From positions 69,731,560-69,795,559 of the forward strand of contig CAMZMU010000040.1 of NCBI GenBank assembly GCA_947311845.1: a DNA stretch of 64,000 nt, in the 5' to 3' direction. The position numbers and the translations under genes are program-made. This document shows, in pieces, positions 10,815 through 23,400 of this stretch. The DNA comes from Poa pratensis. Its lineage: Eukaryota; Streptophyta; Magnoliopsida; Poales; Poaceae. How positions within the stretch are numbered: position 1 is the stretch's first letter; every line of letters begins with the position of its first letter. The notes beneath the pieces are model-generated. The model was not told where the DNA came from, did not search any database, and saw only the letters and a program-made list of their open reading frames with translations.

Positions 10815-11495
10815 AATAGCTCGATCTATCTTCCCAATCTTGTGATACATATTGCCTAGACTAACTCTTAATTTGATTCCTCGTTTGACTCTTAACTGAG
10901 TCACATGGGCATGCACATGCTTCTTGAATCAAACAGCTCAAGAGGTTCGAGAGAATTTCTCTCCAAGTTGGAGAGGCAAATTCCATCTTGATCAACCACA
11001 CGGCTCGGCTTGCTTCTTGACTAATCTGAAATATACCTATGTAACTATCTAGTTACGCAATAGCGTTTGATATACCCTAAATAAGTTGATCCACAACTTG
11101 GGTCATGTGAGTACCTAAAGTCTAAAGATATGCATGTACATTGTTTGAGACTAACAAATAAGAACTTGCTCATTGCGTCTCAAAGTGAGTATGTCCGACT
11201 TGGTAAACCCCTATACCGGTGTCAGTATTATCGGCCGGATTGGCACGTGCCCATGAATTGTAAAAATAGAGTCATTAGCCGAGTCATACAATACTAGTCA
11301 AGGATATGTGTCCCCATAACCTTATTGACCAGGGATCATTAGAAATGGCATCATACAATATATAGTTCCACCATGGAACCACGTATTCGATGATACAAAT
11401 CATTGATGATGTTCAGGAACATTATTTAAATTTTGAATACACTAAACAATATCATCATCATATGATTGCCAACCTCTAGGGTAAATTTCCAACAT
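10815..11495 (-). mobile_element. degenerate Copia (Angela/BARE-like) LTR relic
   Basis: The right edge, 'cctctagggtaaatttccaaca' split near 11474-11495, resembles the reverse complement of the Angela/BARE LTR start (TGTTGGAAATATGCCCTAGA). Minus-strand phrases such as 'cctggtcaataaggttatg' and a segment ending in 'gtttaccaagtcgg' fit the style of these LTRs but are heavily diverged. No opposite LTR or internal domain is seen, and the 10815 boundary is a break. Confidence 0.35.
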
Positions 11496-14107
11496 GTCAA
11501 GTAGTATACCATCCCCGAGAGTAGTATATGGACACGAGTAAAGGATAAGATACACATTTGTATTCCATGAAATGGTCATGAATTGGCCGCTACATGTGTA
11601 TCTTAGTATTATCAAGCATGACGTGACATATAGAATTATCACAAGATATCCTATTAAGCATGTCATCATGCATATCCAACTTCACATGATCAACAATGGT
11701 GTAAACCGAAGATCCATGGCAAGTCAAATTAGCATGTGAAGTGACAATGAGCATCCACATCATGGAAGACATCTAAATTCTTCACATCCCCTAGCTGGAA
11801 AATCTCATCATCAACACCCATTTGGCTACCGTTGTCCTGCTTATATAAGGTTGTTGTGGTTGAAATGGCCTCCATGGGGCCTTTCTTTTCATCTTGTTGT
11901 AACCATGGGGTGGCATCTTCTTCATCCACCATGACCATCTTCTTGTCCACTAGACGGACCTGCTAGTTGAGGCTTGGCGCTTATTTCTCCATGCAACCTA
12001 GCACCAAGTGAGACAACACAATAGGACTAGAGGTTAAGTTTTTAGGGGTTCAAAATGGACTCACTTGACCTATCAAGTACCTCTCTCAAATCCTGTGATG
12101 CATAACTCACTCCCTCAAGATGGAAACACCTAGTCTCACATTTGGTGCAGTCACACATCTCTCTCATGTTTTCCACTCTCTCTCGAGTGGGCTATGTGGC
12201 TCTAAACCTCACATGCGATCGGTGACATCTTGCCACTCGAGCATATAGGGATAGGATCGGTGTTCTCAACTACATTCTATGCCTTGGTTGAAGGGAAAGT
12301 TTCATACTCAACCGCCTCAATGGTCTCGTGTCAAAAGGTGAACGCCATAATAGTTGGCATGGTCGCCCGCCTCGTTGGTCAAAGGAAATTTTCCGTGCTC
12401 GAGCTCCTCATTTGACTCACCTCAAAAGGTGAACGCTGCATCCTTGCTCGCCACCGTTGTCGAACACAAATGCCATGCTCAACATCCTGTCGTCCCCATC
12501 CATAGAGAAATCCTTGGGTGGCTTCATCGTCACTTGTAGGTTAAGCTCTATCCATGATGGTGCCTATGGAGTGTCTAGATCACGCCTATCTGACCATGAA
12601 ACATGGAGCACCCCCCCCCCCCCCCCCCCTGCGGATCAGAAAATATTGGCACAACTGCCAAATGCTTCATGACATGATGTGGTGGAAGCTGGTGTGTGCT
12701 TCATTGAGTAAGGCCTAGAAACGCTTGGAACAGAACAAAAAAGAATAAGCCATCCCTCTCTTTTGTTGATCCTCCTTCTCTCTTTTGATAGAGGCATCAC
12801 ATGGTGTAGATATCCTCATATTGTGTTCTTTATGTCCTCGTGGATCCAACACATCTTACGACGGCGAATTGGAGTCAAAACAAGAAATTGTTGCATTTTT
12901 TGTGACTCCATCATTCACAGTACGGTACAACTGCACGACGACATATGGTCATATCGTTGATCGGCTTCTATTCTAGACTTGCATAGGATTTAATAAATAT
13001 TTTGGATGTATAATTTGCATCTGGACTCTGCTTGAGGATTCAGGATTTATGTCGATGAGTGCCATAATCTTCATATGTTGGATCTTATATTTGACCATGT
13101 TTTGACCCCTCCCCCATATATAAAAGACTCCAGCAGACTTTCATTTGGTCTCATAACTTCAAAAAAATTGTCATATTTGGCTCTGATTGTCATGATAAGT
13201 CAATCCACCTAAAACCCATAAAGCACAAAAAGCATGACAAACTAAAAAGTAGTAGCAGCTGATGGGATAACTTGATATAAATCTAAATGTTCTAATCATA
13301 TGTGATTTATGAAAAAAATTAGACGATTCCCTCATACAGGTTGGTGGAGGTTCATTTGCAAAAACAAATGATAAACAGTAAAACCATTACGCCTAAAGGA
13401 TATTAGATGTATGAGATAAAGTGAGTGGCACATCCATGATACCCCTCTGTTGACATATGTCATGTCATAGGATTGATTATACAACATGGTGCCAAGATAC
13501 AAAGATCATTTGCGTTCGTTGAATAACATTGAGAGCACCTCGGGTAACCAGATTTTTATCCACCTTCGTGCAAATCTTTAACTCACATTTAGTAGAAAAA
13601 AGGGTTGTATTGCTGAGGGCTTTTCGGGAGCAGAGTGATAAGCCCAAAATTTTGATTGTACAAGCCTACAAGGGTAGTTCAACCTTGGGTAAATCTTTAA
13701 AAAGTCCGAGTAAACAAACTGTTTAAATAAAGAGCAGGCATTGTGCAATTTACTGCTGTTAGCAAGAAATCTTTGAGTTAACCAGAACTCATCTTAAAGT
13801 AAAATCTGCACCGGAATGCAGCAATAGGTCTGAGTTCTGGTTTCTTGGTTTGAATTCAATTTTGGACGGGTTCATTTTCTTGGCTAATTAAATATCTAGT
13901 AAACCGGGTAGCCTAGAATGCTGGTAAAAGTTGGTAACCATGGGATCGATGTTCTGTTCCAGTCTACAAGCCCGAACTGTCTTATACAGGGCATAATGCA
14001 TGTCGGCTGAATGAATCTTGTAGCAGCATCCAGATCATATGTTCTGAATACCTGATCATATTTTGCTTAACTGCTTGCTCTTTTAAATTTATATCTTCTT
14101 TGGACAG
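11496..14107. other. unassigned intergenic DNA with a 19-bp poly-C tract
   Basis: The only frames are short (11442-11950 minus, 12230-12976 plus, 13529-13726 plus) and resemble nothing I recognise. A run of 19 C residues lies at 12611-12629. The last several hundred bases could be intron of the MADS-box gene whose 3' exons follow, because no MADS-domain exon or I-region exon is visible upstream. Confidence 0.4.
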
Positions 14108-14791
14108 CTTGATCTGAATAAGAAGTCAGCTCCGGACTCAGTATCTGAGTTAAATCACTTTGCTGAATGGTAATTAACCAATGATCATCCATACACCATA
14201 GTTGACTCTCTGCCTATGATGATATATTTTGCATTACATTGTCAAATTTCAGGGCCCTGGAGTTAGATGTTACCGAGATGAGCATGTCTCAACTAAGGCA
14301 ATTTGAGGAAATTGTTACTGATGCTTTGACAGTGATTAAGGTCAGCTAATCTTTTGATATCCATAACATTCTAGAATAAATATATGAAATGGAACTGCAT
14401 TATAACTTCATTTCAATGATTATCCATGCATTGTACGTGTATATGTATATTGAGGGTTGCTCCATTTTGTGTCTACAGAGCAAACGGACAACGAAGATGG
14501 CTGAGTTCACCCAAACCGAGGTGAGTTTGAAATATTATTGATCCAAACTTAACTTGATATTCGAAGAGATTATATATAGAATATAAGTAACTGAACGTCT
14601 TTCAAAATATGAGACTGGGAAAACCATGACTGCATATACATGTATGCATACTTCGGGAGTTCTCTGACCACTCATTAATACGTTTGGCTTACTTCATCTT
14701 TTTTGTGTTTTTCTGTTCATGGCCAAAATTCAAGAGTACTCCGCAGAAGGAAGGGAAAAACTGGTTGATCTCAGAGTCAGAAAAGGAGTGA
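14108..14791 (+). CDS. 3' exons of a MIKC-type MADS-box gene (5' part absent)
   Basis: Four exons with GT-AG borders read in one frame: 14108-14169 (62 bp), 14253-14340 (88 bp), 14479-14520 (42 bp) and 14735-14791 ending in TGA. Exon lengths of 62 and 42 bp are hallmarks of MIKC MADS-box K-box exons. The peptide fits the K-box heptad pattern (LELDVTEMSMSQLRQFEEIV, then TVIKSKRTTKM) and ends in NWLISESEKE. The short K region and tail suggest the monocot FLC-like group (ODDSOC/OsMADS51), a tentative call from memory. The DNA-binding MADS exon is not found upstream, so either the first intron extends through the 5' repeats or this is a gene fragment. Partner dimerisation would be the role of this part of the protein. 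Confidence 0.65.
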
Positions 14792-16650
14792 GAATGTGAG
14801 GACATGCTGGAAAGGAGGGTATACGACTATGTAGCTACTGGTTTACAGCTCCAACAAAACGTCCAAACCTGTGGTGTTGGCCATCAGGTTTGACTAGCTG
14901 GGCTCCATGCTTGGCAATTGGAGAGATGTTCTCTTCCATTATCTATAGAATTTACTGATTGTATTTTACAACGAAGCAACATGAAAACTCTGCTATTTAT
15001 TGTCAGAAGAATCAAGAACTTCAGGTCGTCTTGTATCTAAAACTTATCTGTTTGGGTTCATGTGTATGCCTTTTTTATTTATTTTGCATGTGGATGGCAT
15101 CAGTCAAATTCAGAATGCAATGCGACTTTGTTTGCTATCTTGTTACGATGCTGGCACTTGTGGTTCCTGCGCCACGGACACGCTGAAGAGAAGCAGAGTT
15201 AAAATGGAGGAACTGTCAAGCTGTGACTGAGACTGGCATGGATCAATTAGACTAGTTACCGCCCTGGGGGTGCGGTGCTGGGAGCCTGGGAGCGCCTACA
15301 GATCGGTCAAGGGCCCCCTTCACTTCGATATTTCGTGTCCCACTATTTGACTATTTGGAAATATTGTGCCCACTTTCCGCAAACAATGACATCGAACCGC
15401 TGAAAGAACATCGGCTGGTGACACACCCAAAACAACACAAATTTTCAATTTTTCACCACCAATGCAGAGGGTTGGAGAAGCCGAACCTTGCGTGGATCCG
15501 GCAACACCTACCCTCACTGGCCCTTCGTCGAGGCCGGATCGAACGTTGACGAGGTAGGAGATACGGGAGACACCTTATTCCAACGCGACATCGTTGCCAC
15601 CTCACCCATAACGCTAGGGAGACCAAAACCTAGCGAAAACAAGAAACTGGCGGGTCCCCACCCCTCTTGACGTCGACGAGAATGCACAGGAGAAGGGGGG
15701 GGGGGGGCGCTACGAATCCTAGATTGTTGGAGGGGGAGTGTGGCGGCTTGGTACATAAAAGTACAGGGACATTTGGTGTTGACTAGGAGTGATCGATGTG
15801 CAGGGATCACTCGAAGTGATCGTATAAAACAGAGGTGATGGGATACATTCAATGATCCATGTCCGGTTAACGCTTTGCGGCCTTAGATATGCCTATCAAG
15901 GAAGAGCCATGGCCCATGACACAAGAGACGACCGCCTTGGCTGGGTTTCACAATCACAGAGGATTATTCGGTTTCAGAGGCAATGACCAGGCCTGACATC
16001 GATAACTATCTTTATGTTAATTTAAACCAATGCGCTACTCGATGATCCATCAGGCATCTATGACTCTACACTCGTCACATTCTTCTGCGCATTATTTCAC
16101 GCGCATAGAGTGGTTGTAAACTTGTAATGATCGACGTTCAGAGTGACCAAATGCCATAAAGCAAGATCCGATCTGTTGTTTCATCCACACAAAAAAATAT
16201 GACAACAGTGTCTGCTCAGGTATTTTCAGCATCGACTGTATGCATAAATTACAGTAACCAATTTTGCGAGCGGTTGCGGAGTAAGTCCCCCATAACATTC
16301 CCAGTTCTGATCCAGCCGCTTGCTTAGCAAAGCCAGGGAAGAAATTCTTAGACATGCAAAAGTAAACTTAACTGAACACGAAACAAACCCAGAGATGCTA
16401 CGCATGGATAATACCTTCAGCGGTTTCCATCAACATTCCAGAGAAAATGTTACCCCAGAAACGACAATGCATGGCCACAATACAGCCTACACATAAGAAA
16501 GAAAAAACTGGCATATGCCCATTCGAGTCTGGCAATTTGTAGCGATAATTTGCACAAGTTGACAAACAAGCAAAGGGTCTACAGCATAGTACTCATCATT
16601 TCAACATAAAGCCTTGAACCAGTTCTTTGTTGGGAGAGCATTCGACCTTC
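14792..16650. other. 3' flank of MADS-box exons and unassigned DNA
   Basis: The first 450 bp may be 3' untranslated sequence of the MADS-box gene. A run of 13 G residues lies at 15695-15707. Around 15500-15700 the minus strand resembles a GC-rich leader ('ctaggttttggtctcc'), but no gene follows. The last part (about 16400-16650) is probably the 3' untranslated region of NTF2 on the minus strand. Nothing else is recognised. Confidence 0.4.
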
Positions 16651-18744
16651 TTAACCATAGTTCAGCCGGAACATGTCGTTCTGCACATAGAAGCTCCCTC
16701 CAGCTGGCAGCAAATGGAACACCTCAATTAAAGTGAATCACAAGGTTAGAGAACCCCACTGACACATCCTTATATGGCTATCAACTGAGATAATTTCACA
16801 TTGATCAGAAAAGGCACAAGGTATCTCCATGGACTCTCTAATCCATTGAGACACGTGCCTCCTGTCAGAAATAAAACCCATCATAATACTGTAATATTTA
16901 TGCAAACAGAGAGTGAATATATGGACCTGGATGTGATTTTAAGAGCACACCATTCTAAAGACCAGTCATAAGTCAAGGCAATCAAGAACCACCTAAGTGC
17001 CGAACTGTTGTAAAAATGCTAATACAAATTAGTCCCTCTGTCCCCTAATATAAGAACATGAAGTGATTAAAGTGGGGAGACAATATTAGATTTGAATTAC
17101 AAATTATTTTATGAAAGGAGTAAAGGACCGTAAAGGACCCTCAATATCATCTAATCCAATGAGCAAGAGCTTGTCCACATCGGAAAAGTCCAAAATACAA
17201 ATCAAAATGTTAATGTATTTATTACCAGGAAGCTTTGCATAGCCTAAACAATACAAGATGTACACTGTTGGAAGATAACAGTTGAGATTCGGACACTGTA
17301 TAGAAGTGTGTCGTGCATTCTAGAAACAGTTTAGTCAACTTAAGAATAATTCCGCAGTTGGTACACCACTCCATTCTGATACTTTCAAAACAGACTACAT
17401 TCCAAGATTTTGCATGGGACTAGAAATTGTTAATGTGGTCCCTCCATTGTAAGTTCGTAACACAAGGAAAAACCATACCCTGAATTCATAACACTAGGAA
17501 GACGATGAAATTGTATTATTTCAGATCAATAATGAATTAAAGCTACCATATGCCCCACGCATACAAGCATAATCAACTTTGTAACTCCCAGTGTCCCACA
17601 ATCAGTGAACAAGAAAAAAAGTAAAGCATCTATTCTCCGCACGAAACGGTGGCCCATTGGTATTCGGTAACAACACAATTACTACGCATCACCAAATTCA
17701 GTGACTGAGACAAAAAAAACAATGAAAGATGAAACTTGGAGATACAACACTGGCTAGATGCAGCCAACAGAAACATCAAATCATACTGCACAGCAGTCCT
17801 ACAGATGAGACAGCTTAAAGCAATGACAAACACAGCATGGTCAGTACCACACTATCCACTATATTAGTCCATAACAGCTCTCCGTCAGACTCAAAATTAA
17901 GGAATAGCATAGCAGGAAAATGGAATAAAACACCAACAGATCGATGAACAACTACCCGTGAACCACCTCGAGTAAATCTGAAAACATTGATAGAAACAAA
18001 AGCACTACCAAAAGGAGATCCCAAGGACGATGCAAACAAGAAAAGGACACAGGTCCGAGACAGTGATCTAAATGTCGCAACTCACGGTTTCACACGTATA
18101 TATGACATAAAAGCTCGAGCCCCAAAGAAATAGTTGTACTACTGCCCAAGAATATACTAATCAATCTAGTAGTAGTATCTTCTGCTGATTACATGAGCCT
18201 AGGCTGGGAGATTGACCGAATCCAAACCATCATGATAGTAAGAACTAAGCGCGTATCAGAAACAATTTTAATCAACAAATCGAGAGCCTTCCACGGACTT
18301 CCAGGGAAGGCCGTGCCAGCCGCCGGATTGTGATTTAGGGACCAAACGAAAGGATCGCAGCAGCGGCCACCAATTAACGGGATCAGATCAGCGCGTACTA
18401 CAACGAAACAAGGGAACTATTTGGAGAGGGGGTGGCGCAACGCAAACCTGGGAGAACTTGAGGGGGTGCTCCTGGGGGCCGGTGGTGAGGCTGCCGGAGA
18501 CGAAGACGAGGACGCCGCCCTGGGGCCCCGAGAGCTGGCAGTCGACGGTGACGATGGTGTGCTTGCACTGCTGGAAGGGGAGGGACCCGATCTTGCCGGC
18601 GATGGCGGCGGCGCCGAGGATCTTCTCGCCCTCGAAGGTGAGCATGGAGCCGTCCTGGTACAGCCCCGCCAGCCCGGCGCGGTTGCTGTCGAAGGTGTTG
18701 TAGTAGTGCTCCACGAACGCCTTGGCCACTGCGTCGGGATCCAT
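16651..18744 (-). CDS. NTF2: nuclear transport factor 2 (NTF2)
   Basis: NTF2 carries Ran-GDP into the nucleus by binding Ran and FG-repeat nucleoporins. Exon 1 (18744-18448, 99 codons) starts MDPDAVAKAFVEHYYNTF, as in plant NTF2, and runs through GLYQDGSMLTFEG and SLPFQQCKHTI to LKFSQ. Exon 2 (16722-16651) supplies VFHLLPAGGSFYVQNDMF and ends RLNYG-stop. The 1725-bp intron has a GT donor after CAG and an AG acceptor. The product is 122 residues, the normal family length, with a single complete NTF2-fold domain and no signal or membrane segment. The second exon is too short to stand out as an ORF and was found by looking for the conserved C-terminus. It is head-to-head with the transposase gene at 19400. 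A relic of this gene's 5' end lies at 42512-42713. Confidence 0.95.
17032..17110 (+). mobile_element. Stowaway-type MITE relic in the NTF2 intron
   Basis: 'agtccctctgtcccctaatataag' (split at 17032) resembles the common CTCCCTCCGTCCC-ATAATATAAG end of Triticeae Stowaway/Mariner MITEs. The opposite end is not found, so only one arm remains. Confidence 0.35.
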
Positions 18745-19399
18745 CCTCGCCGGCGGCCGCCGCGCCTCGCCTCCGCTAGGGTTTGGAGCTCTGGATGCGG
18801 CTGGCTCGGAGGCGTTTGGAAGCCGGGGCTTGGCGATGAATGGGGAGAGGGGTTCGCGAAGGGAATAATAATTGCTGCTGATTTGGATGGGATGGGCGGC
18901 GTGGGTGGGGTGGGGGTTGGCGTGCGAAGGACGCTATGCCGTCGGGGCTGGGCCCTCGGATGGGAATGCAGCGTTGGGCTTGCTTTTTTCTTTGGACGTG
19001 GCTAGCCAACGGCCGCGCGTTGGTTGGTCGACTGCAACGCCGACCCGAAAAGGCAAGTTCCTGTCTCCCCCCTGACGAAAAGGGAAAGCACCCAGACGCG
19101 CATCCCCGGTGGCCGCTGGTTCGCTTGTTTGAACGGCCGTTCCATGCATGTGACTGGACCACGATCGCCCAGACCCGCCCCGCTCCCGTGCCAGCAGAGG
19201 ACGCAGGTGAAAAAGGGCGTGGTCCCGTCGATCTCCTCCATGTGCCTGTTGACCGAACGTTTTTTGCCCAAACTAGACTGGTCCTTGCCCCTATTTCTAC
19301 CCCTGTGTCCAAAGCTAGCACAAGACCCCTCTCTCTTTCCCCTTCCTCACGCATAGCTGGTTCGAAATCCTGGGTGGTTCTTCTGCAAGGAGCACAGCC
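18745..19399. promoter_or_regulatory. shared intergenic region between NTF2 (-) and the FAR1-type gene (+)
   Basis: About 650 GC-rich bases separate the two divergent start codons. The NTF2-proximal part (18745-18957) is NTF2 leader and promoter and is the part copied at 42512-42713. The right part carries 'tttttgccc' words like those in the transposase gene introns and probably includes the left end of the MULE unit. I could not define its terminal inverted repeat. The 18872-19433 frames on both strands look like chance frames in GC-rich DNA. Confidence 0.45.
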
Positions 19400-22300
19400 A
19401 TGGCGTATTCTCCAGGTCCTAGGAACTCCATGAACAGGTGTGGATTTCCATCAGATCAGGTACCCCTCTCTCCCCCTCACCAATCCCTTCATCTCTTGGC
19501 TTTCTGCTCTGATTTTGCCCAACAATGAACCCACACAAAAAGAACAGATCTTGCAGTTGGGTTTTGAGCACTAGTAGAGTCTTTTTGTGGTTTACAATGG
19601 TGGAGAACTGGAGACAGGCAAGGTTTGTGTGTGTAATTGTGTTTGTGTGGCTGTAGATCTTGCAGTTGGGATTCTGTGGCATGTAATTTGTGGGGGGGGG
19701 GGGGGGGGGGGGGAACAGAACCTTTCTTCTTCTTTTAGGCAACTTAGGTGCTGGTACGGTGCAAAACTCCTGTGTTAATTCTGGGCAACTAAGTACTGCT
19801 CTAGTAGGCGAACCTGGGCAGCAGCATGTGGGCAATTGTAGCAAGCAAATCATATTAGACAAACAAAAGCATACTAGACAAAGCTAATAGCTTACTGGGC
19901 TACAGCATGTGGGCAATTGTAGCATATGTGGAAGAAAAACCGGCAATTTGAATGTAGCTACGGTACAACTTTCTACTGCTAGTTGCTTCAAAAAAACAAA
20001 AAACACATTACTACAGCAAACTGGGCAAACTTACCCCCATTTCTTGGCAATGTAGATGCTAGCAGTGGGCAAACAAAAAACACATGGTAAAAAGTGGTAG
20101 GCATGAAGAAACAGAAGTAACCAAGCATGATGCAAACTTCCATCCGATTGTTACTATGACCATTAGGGAAGTAGAGTTACTTTTGCTGCAAACTACTATA
20201 CGAAAACTACTGACAACATGCTAGACAACCAAAATAAGCTGAGTCTAAGTAATGAAGCCAGAATGGTTCATAGAACATACAAGGACCATTAGAAAACGAC
20301 TTGGCTATATAATGATCCTTCTATTTGTGCGTTGAATTTTGTTGTAGTTATAATGCGCCAACCACGGGGTCCTTGTATGTTCTTCTTGTTTGTCTGGTTC
20401 CCACCCCCTCCACCTGTAGAAAAAACAGACAGAAAAAGTGAGAAAACTTTGAACTCAACAAGCAACTAAAACCAAGCAAACATGTAGTGACAGCAGTAAA
20501 GAAACAAAAGAGAAAGTGCCTTCAGTAACTAAAATGTTGTTTTCTGTTAGCGTTTTAGTTGCTTTGTTGCAGGCTATGATCTTGCCCTTCTCTTTTGAAT
20601 TGTACAGGTTCCTCCTGGTGCACTAGATCTGAATGATGTGCCTTTTGATCTAAATGAAGAGGCTGGTGTCCTACCACAGAACTATTTTATGGGGCTCATG
20701 GATGAGGTTATTGGCGAGTCACCGCAACCTGCAAATGCTACCAATGTACCTGTGCCTAATGTTGAGGCAACAGCAACCACAGACACTGGCACATTTGTGC
20801 ATGCTACAGCCTCAGGTTCTGCGGCGATGGACATTGATGATGATGAAGCATCATCCCAGCCCCTTGACCCGCACGTTGGTATGCGATTTGACACCCTGGC
20901 TGAAGCTAAGGAGCACTACAACCAGTATGCTTTGAGGAAAGGGTTTTCAATCAAACAAAATACTTCTCGGAGGTCTACAAGAACTGGTGTTTTGGATAAG
21001 CAGCAATTTTCGTGCAACAAAGACAGGAAGCCAGTGGTAGATGATGGTGGTGCAGAAATACAGTTTAAGGTGGGTCCTATCCCAGATCCAGTTGAACTTG
21101 ATGAGGTTGACATTGAGGCAGCTGAGATTGCATCCGTGATAGCAGATATTAGTGTTGGTGGTCCGAAGAAAAAGGCAAAAAGGAAGAGGGAAAAAGCAAC
21201 TATTATCCAGACTGCTTGTAAAGCAAAAATGTTGGTGAAGCTGAAAGATGGGAGATGGGAGGTGACTCAATTCATTGCTGAACACAATCATGAGCTAACA
21301 TGGAAGCCATCTCTGTCAAAGTACTTGAGGTCACACCAAGGGATACCTCCAGAGCAGAAAGAGTTTGTGAGAAATCTGTACAACACCAACCTGACTGCAG
21401 GTACCTTCATCTTTGCCCCCTTAGCACTATGTAATGGTGCCTTTGAACATTTGTTTGCCTACTACTACTATGAATGTTGCCCAAAAAACCTTGTAGTTTT
21501 GCCCACTACCACTTTTTTTTTGCCCAAAAAAGCAAATCTGTTTGTTGCCTGTAGTGTGCACTACCAAGTTTCTGTTGGTTCAGAGAAAATGATATGGTGT
21601 TTTTCATCATTTTTCTGCCCCCCCCCCCCCACTATTAATGTGTTGTTCCCAGAAAAGCTTGTAGTTTTGCCTAGATTGAAAAAACAAGTTGCTAAAAAGA
21701 AATCTTATATGTGCAGGGGAAATGATAAACATCATGTCAGAGTTTTATGGGTCAGAGTTGTTTGTTCCGTACACAGCAAAGCACATTACCAACTATTGTG
21801 CAACACTGGCACCAGAGGCAGCTGAGGGTGACATGGTTGCAGTTCTGAACTATTTTGAAGAACAGAAAGAAGAGGATCCAGACTTCTTTTATAAGGTTAA
21901 AAAAGATGATGAAGACAGGGCTGAGAACATTTTCTGGGTAGATGGGCCTGCACGGAGGGCTTATGTGGAAGCATACCATGATTGTATCTCATTCGACAGC
22001 ACCTACTTGACAAATAAGTATAATATGCCCTTTGCTCCCTTTATTGGCATCAACAGACATGGGTCATCCATCATGCTGGGTTGTGGTTTTGTCAGGCAGG
22101 AGTTGGCTAGCAGCTATGATTGGTTGTTTGAGAGTTTTCTAGAAGCAATGGGAGGAATAGCACCGGACAACATCATCACAGATCAGGACATTGCGATGAA
22201 GGCATCGATAGATAAGATGTTCCCAACCTCTGTACATCGCTGGTGCCGCTGGCATATAATGAAGAAGGCGCAAACCAAGGTTGGCCCTGTGCTTGGCAGG

Positions 22301-23400
22301 AACCCCGGGTTGTCGGAAGATTTTAATGACTGCGTAGATTTCAGTTTCTCCCCGCAAGAATTTGAGGCAAAGTGGGGTGGGTTTTTGGGCAAGTGGCCTG
22401 ATGCAGCTGGGCACCCGCATTTTCGGCTACTGTATGAAAATCGTGCTGGCTGGATACCGTGCTACTTCAAGCACCGGTTTTTCCCCTTCTTGCAGTCCAC
22501 GCAGAGGAGCGAAGGATTCAATGCTGTCCTGAAACGGTACATCAACCCGAAAAAGTCTCTGTTGAACTTTGCCAGGCAGTACAAGAAGGTCCAGACACAT
22601 GTCCTAGTGAAAGAAGGGGGAATGACTACAGAACAGATGGCCTGGAGCTCCGAACTTGGTCCCCTTTCCCCATCGAGCAGCAAGCTCTTGAACGGTACAC
22701 CAAGGACATATACCTTCGGTTCCGCAACGAGTTTGAGCTGATTGGTAGGTACAATGTTCTCCCTTTTGGTGGCAACTTTTATAGGCTTGAGCCAAACAGG
22801 GGATGGTGCGCGAAGTATGGGACTAGGACCTACTTGGTGACTGCTAACAAGGAAGAAGGCATGTATGCTTGTGACTGTTCCAAGATGGACAGGGATGGTA
22901 TGTTGTGCTGCCACATCCTCAAGATCTTCACCTATCTAGGGGTTGATGTAATACCAACGCTACATACTAAGACGATGGACGATGGCAGCACTTTCAACAG
23001 GTGCAGCAACAGGAGCTCAACCACCACCAGATGAGATTCCACCAGAATCGCTGCAGCAGTTGCTTCACGCCAACTTGAACATGAATTTTGCAAAAGTTGC
23101 CACCCTGGCTTCTAGAACAGACCAAGCTGCTGCTATTCTAAATAGGCATGTGCGTGCAGCGGCTACAGAAATCTCTCAGTTGAACAAGTCGCGGAAAAAA
23201 AAGAAGAAGACAGAAGCTGGACCGTCTACAAGCGCGCCTGCAGACCCTCGAGACCCCCAATATCGACAACAAAAGGTCGCACAAAGGAGCACAGGACTGT
23301 ATCTGCCCTTGAGTTGCACCCAAAACAGGCAGTCCAGTGCGGTATTTGTGGTTCATTTGATCACAATGCAGCTACATGTGAGCTGAGGCTAGTACACTAG
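19400..23400 (+). pseudogene. FAR1/FRS-type MULE transposase gene, three frameshifts
   Basis: Exon 1 (19400-19459) starts MAYSPGPRNSMN. Exon 2 (20608-21400) carries the FAR1 WRKY/GCM1-like DNA-binding domain (from about residue 112: MRFDTLAEAKEHYNQYAL; later AKMLVKLKDGRWEV and HNHEL). Exon 3 (21717-23400) carries the MULE transposase core with aspartates in SFDSTY and ITDQDIAM, then a SWIM zinc finger (CDCSKMDRDGMLCCHI), a C-terminal lysine-rich stretch and a CX2CX4HX4C knuckle (CGICGSFDHNAATC). Exon 3 is in three successive frames. The breaks fit loss of one G in G5 at 22616-22620, two bases at about 22954-22960, and one C in C5 at 23254-23258. It is convergent with a Ulp1-like gene, as expected for an autonomous MULE rather than a domesticated FRS transcription factor. 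All breaks are small deletions, so sequence error remains possible. Confidence 0.85.
19692..19713. repeat. 22-bp poly-G tract in intron 1
   Basis: A run of 22 G residues lies in the first intron of the transposase gene; a 13-bp poly-C tract lies in its second intron (21618-21630). Such long G/C runs are uncommon and are prone to length error. Confidence 0.8.

Noticed and set aside
13529..13726. Possible MADS-domain or first exon of the MADS-box gene
   Set aside because: The reading lacks the RIEN/RQVTFSKRR type motif and has no matching splice donor in phase with 14108.
18421..19005. Plus-strand frame of 194 codons opposite NTF2 exon 1
   Set aside because: Antisense shadow of the conserved NTF2 exon; no independent motif.
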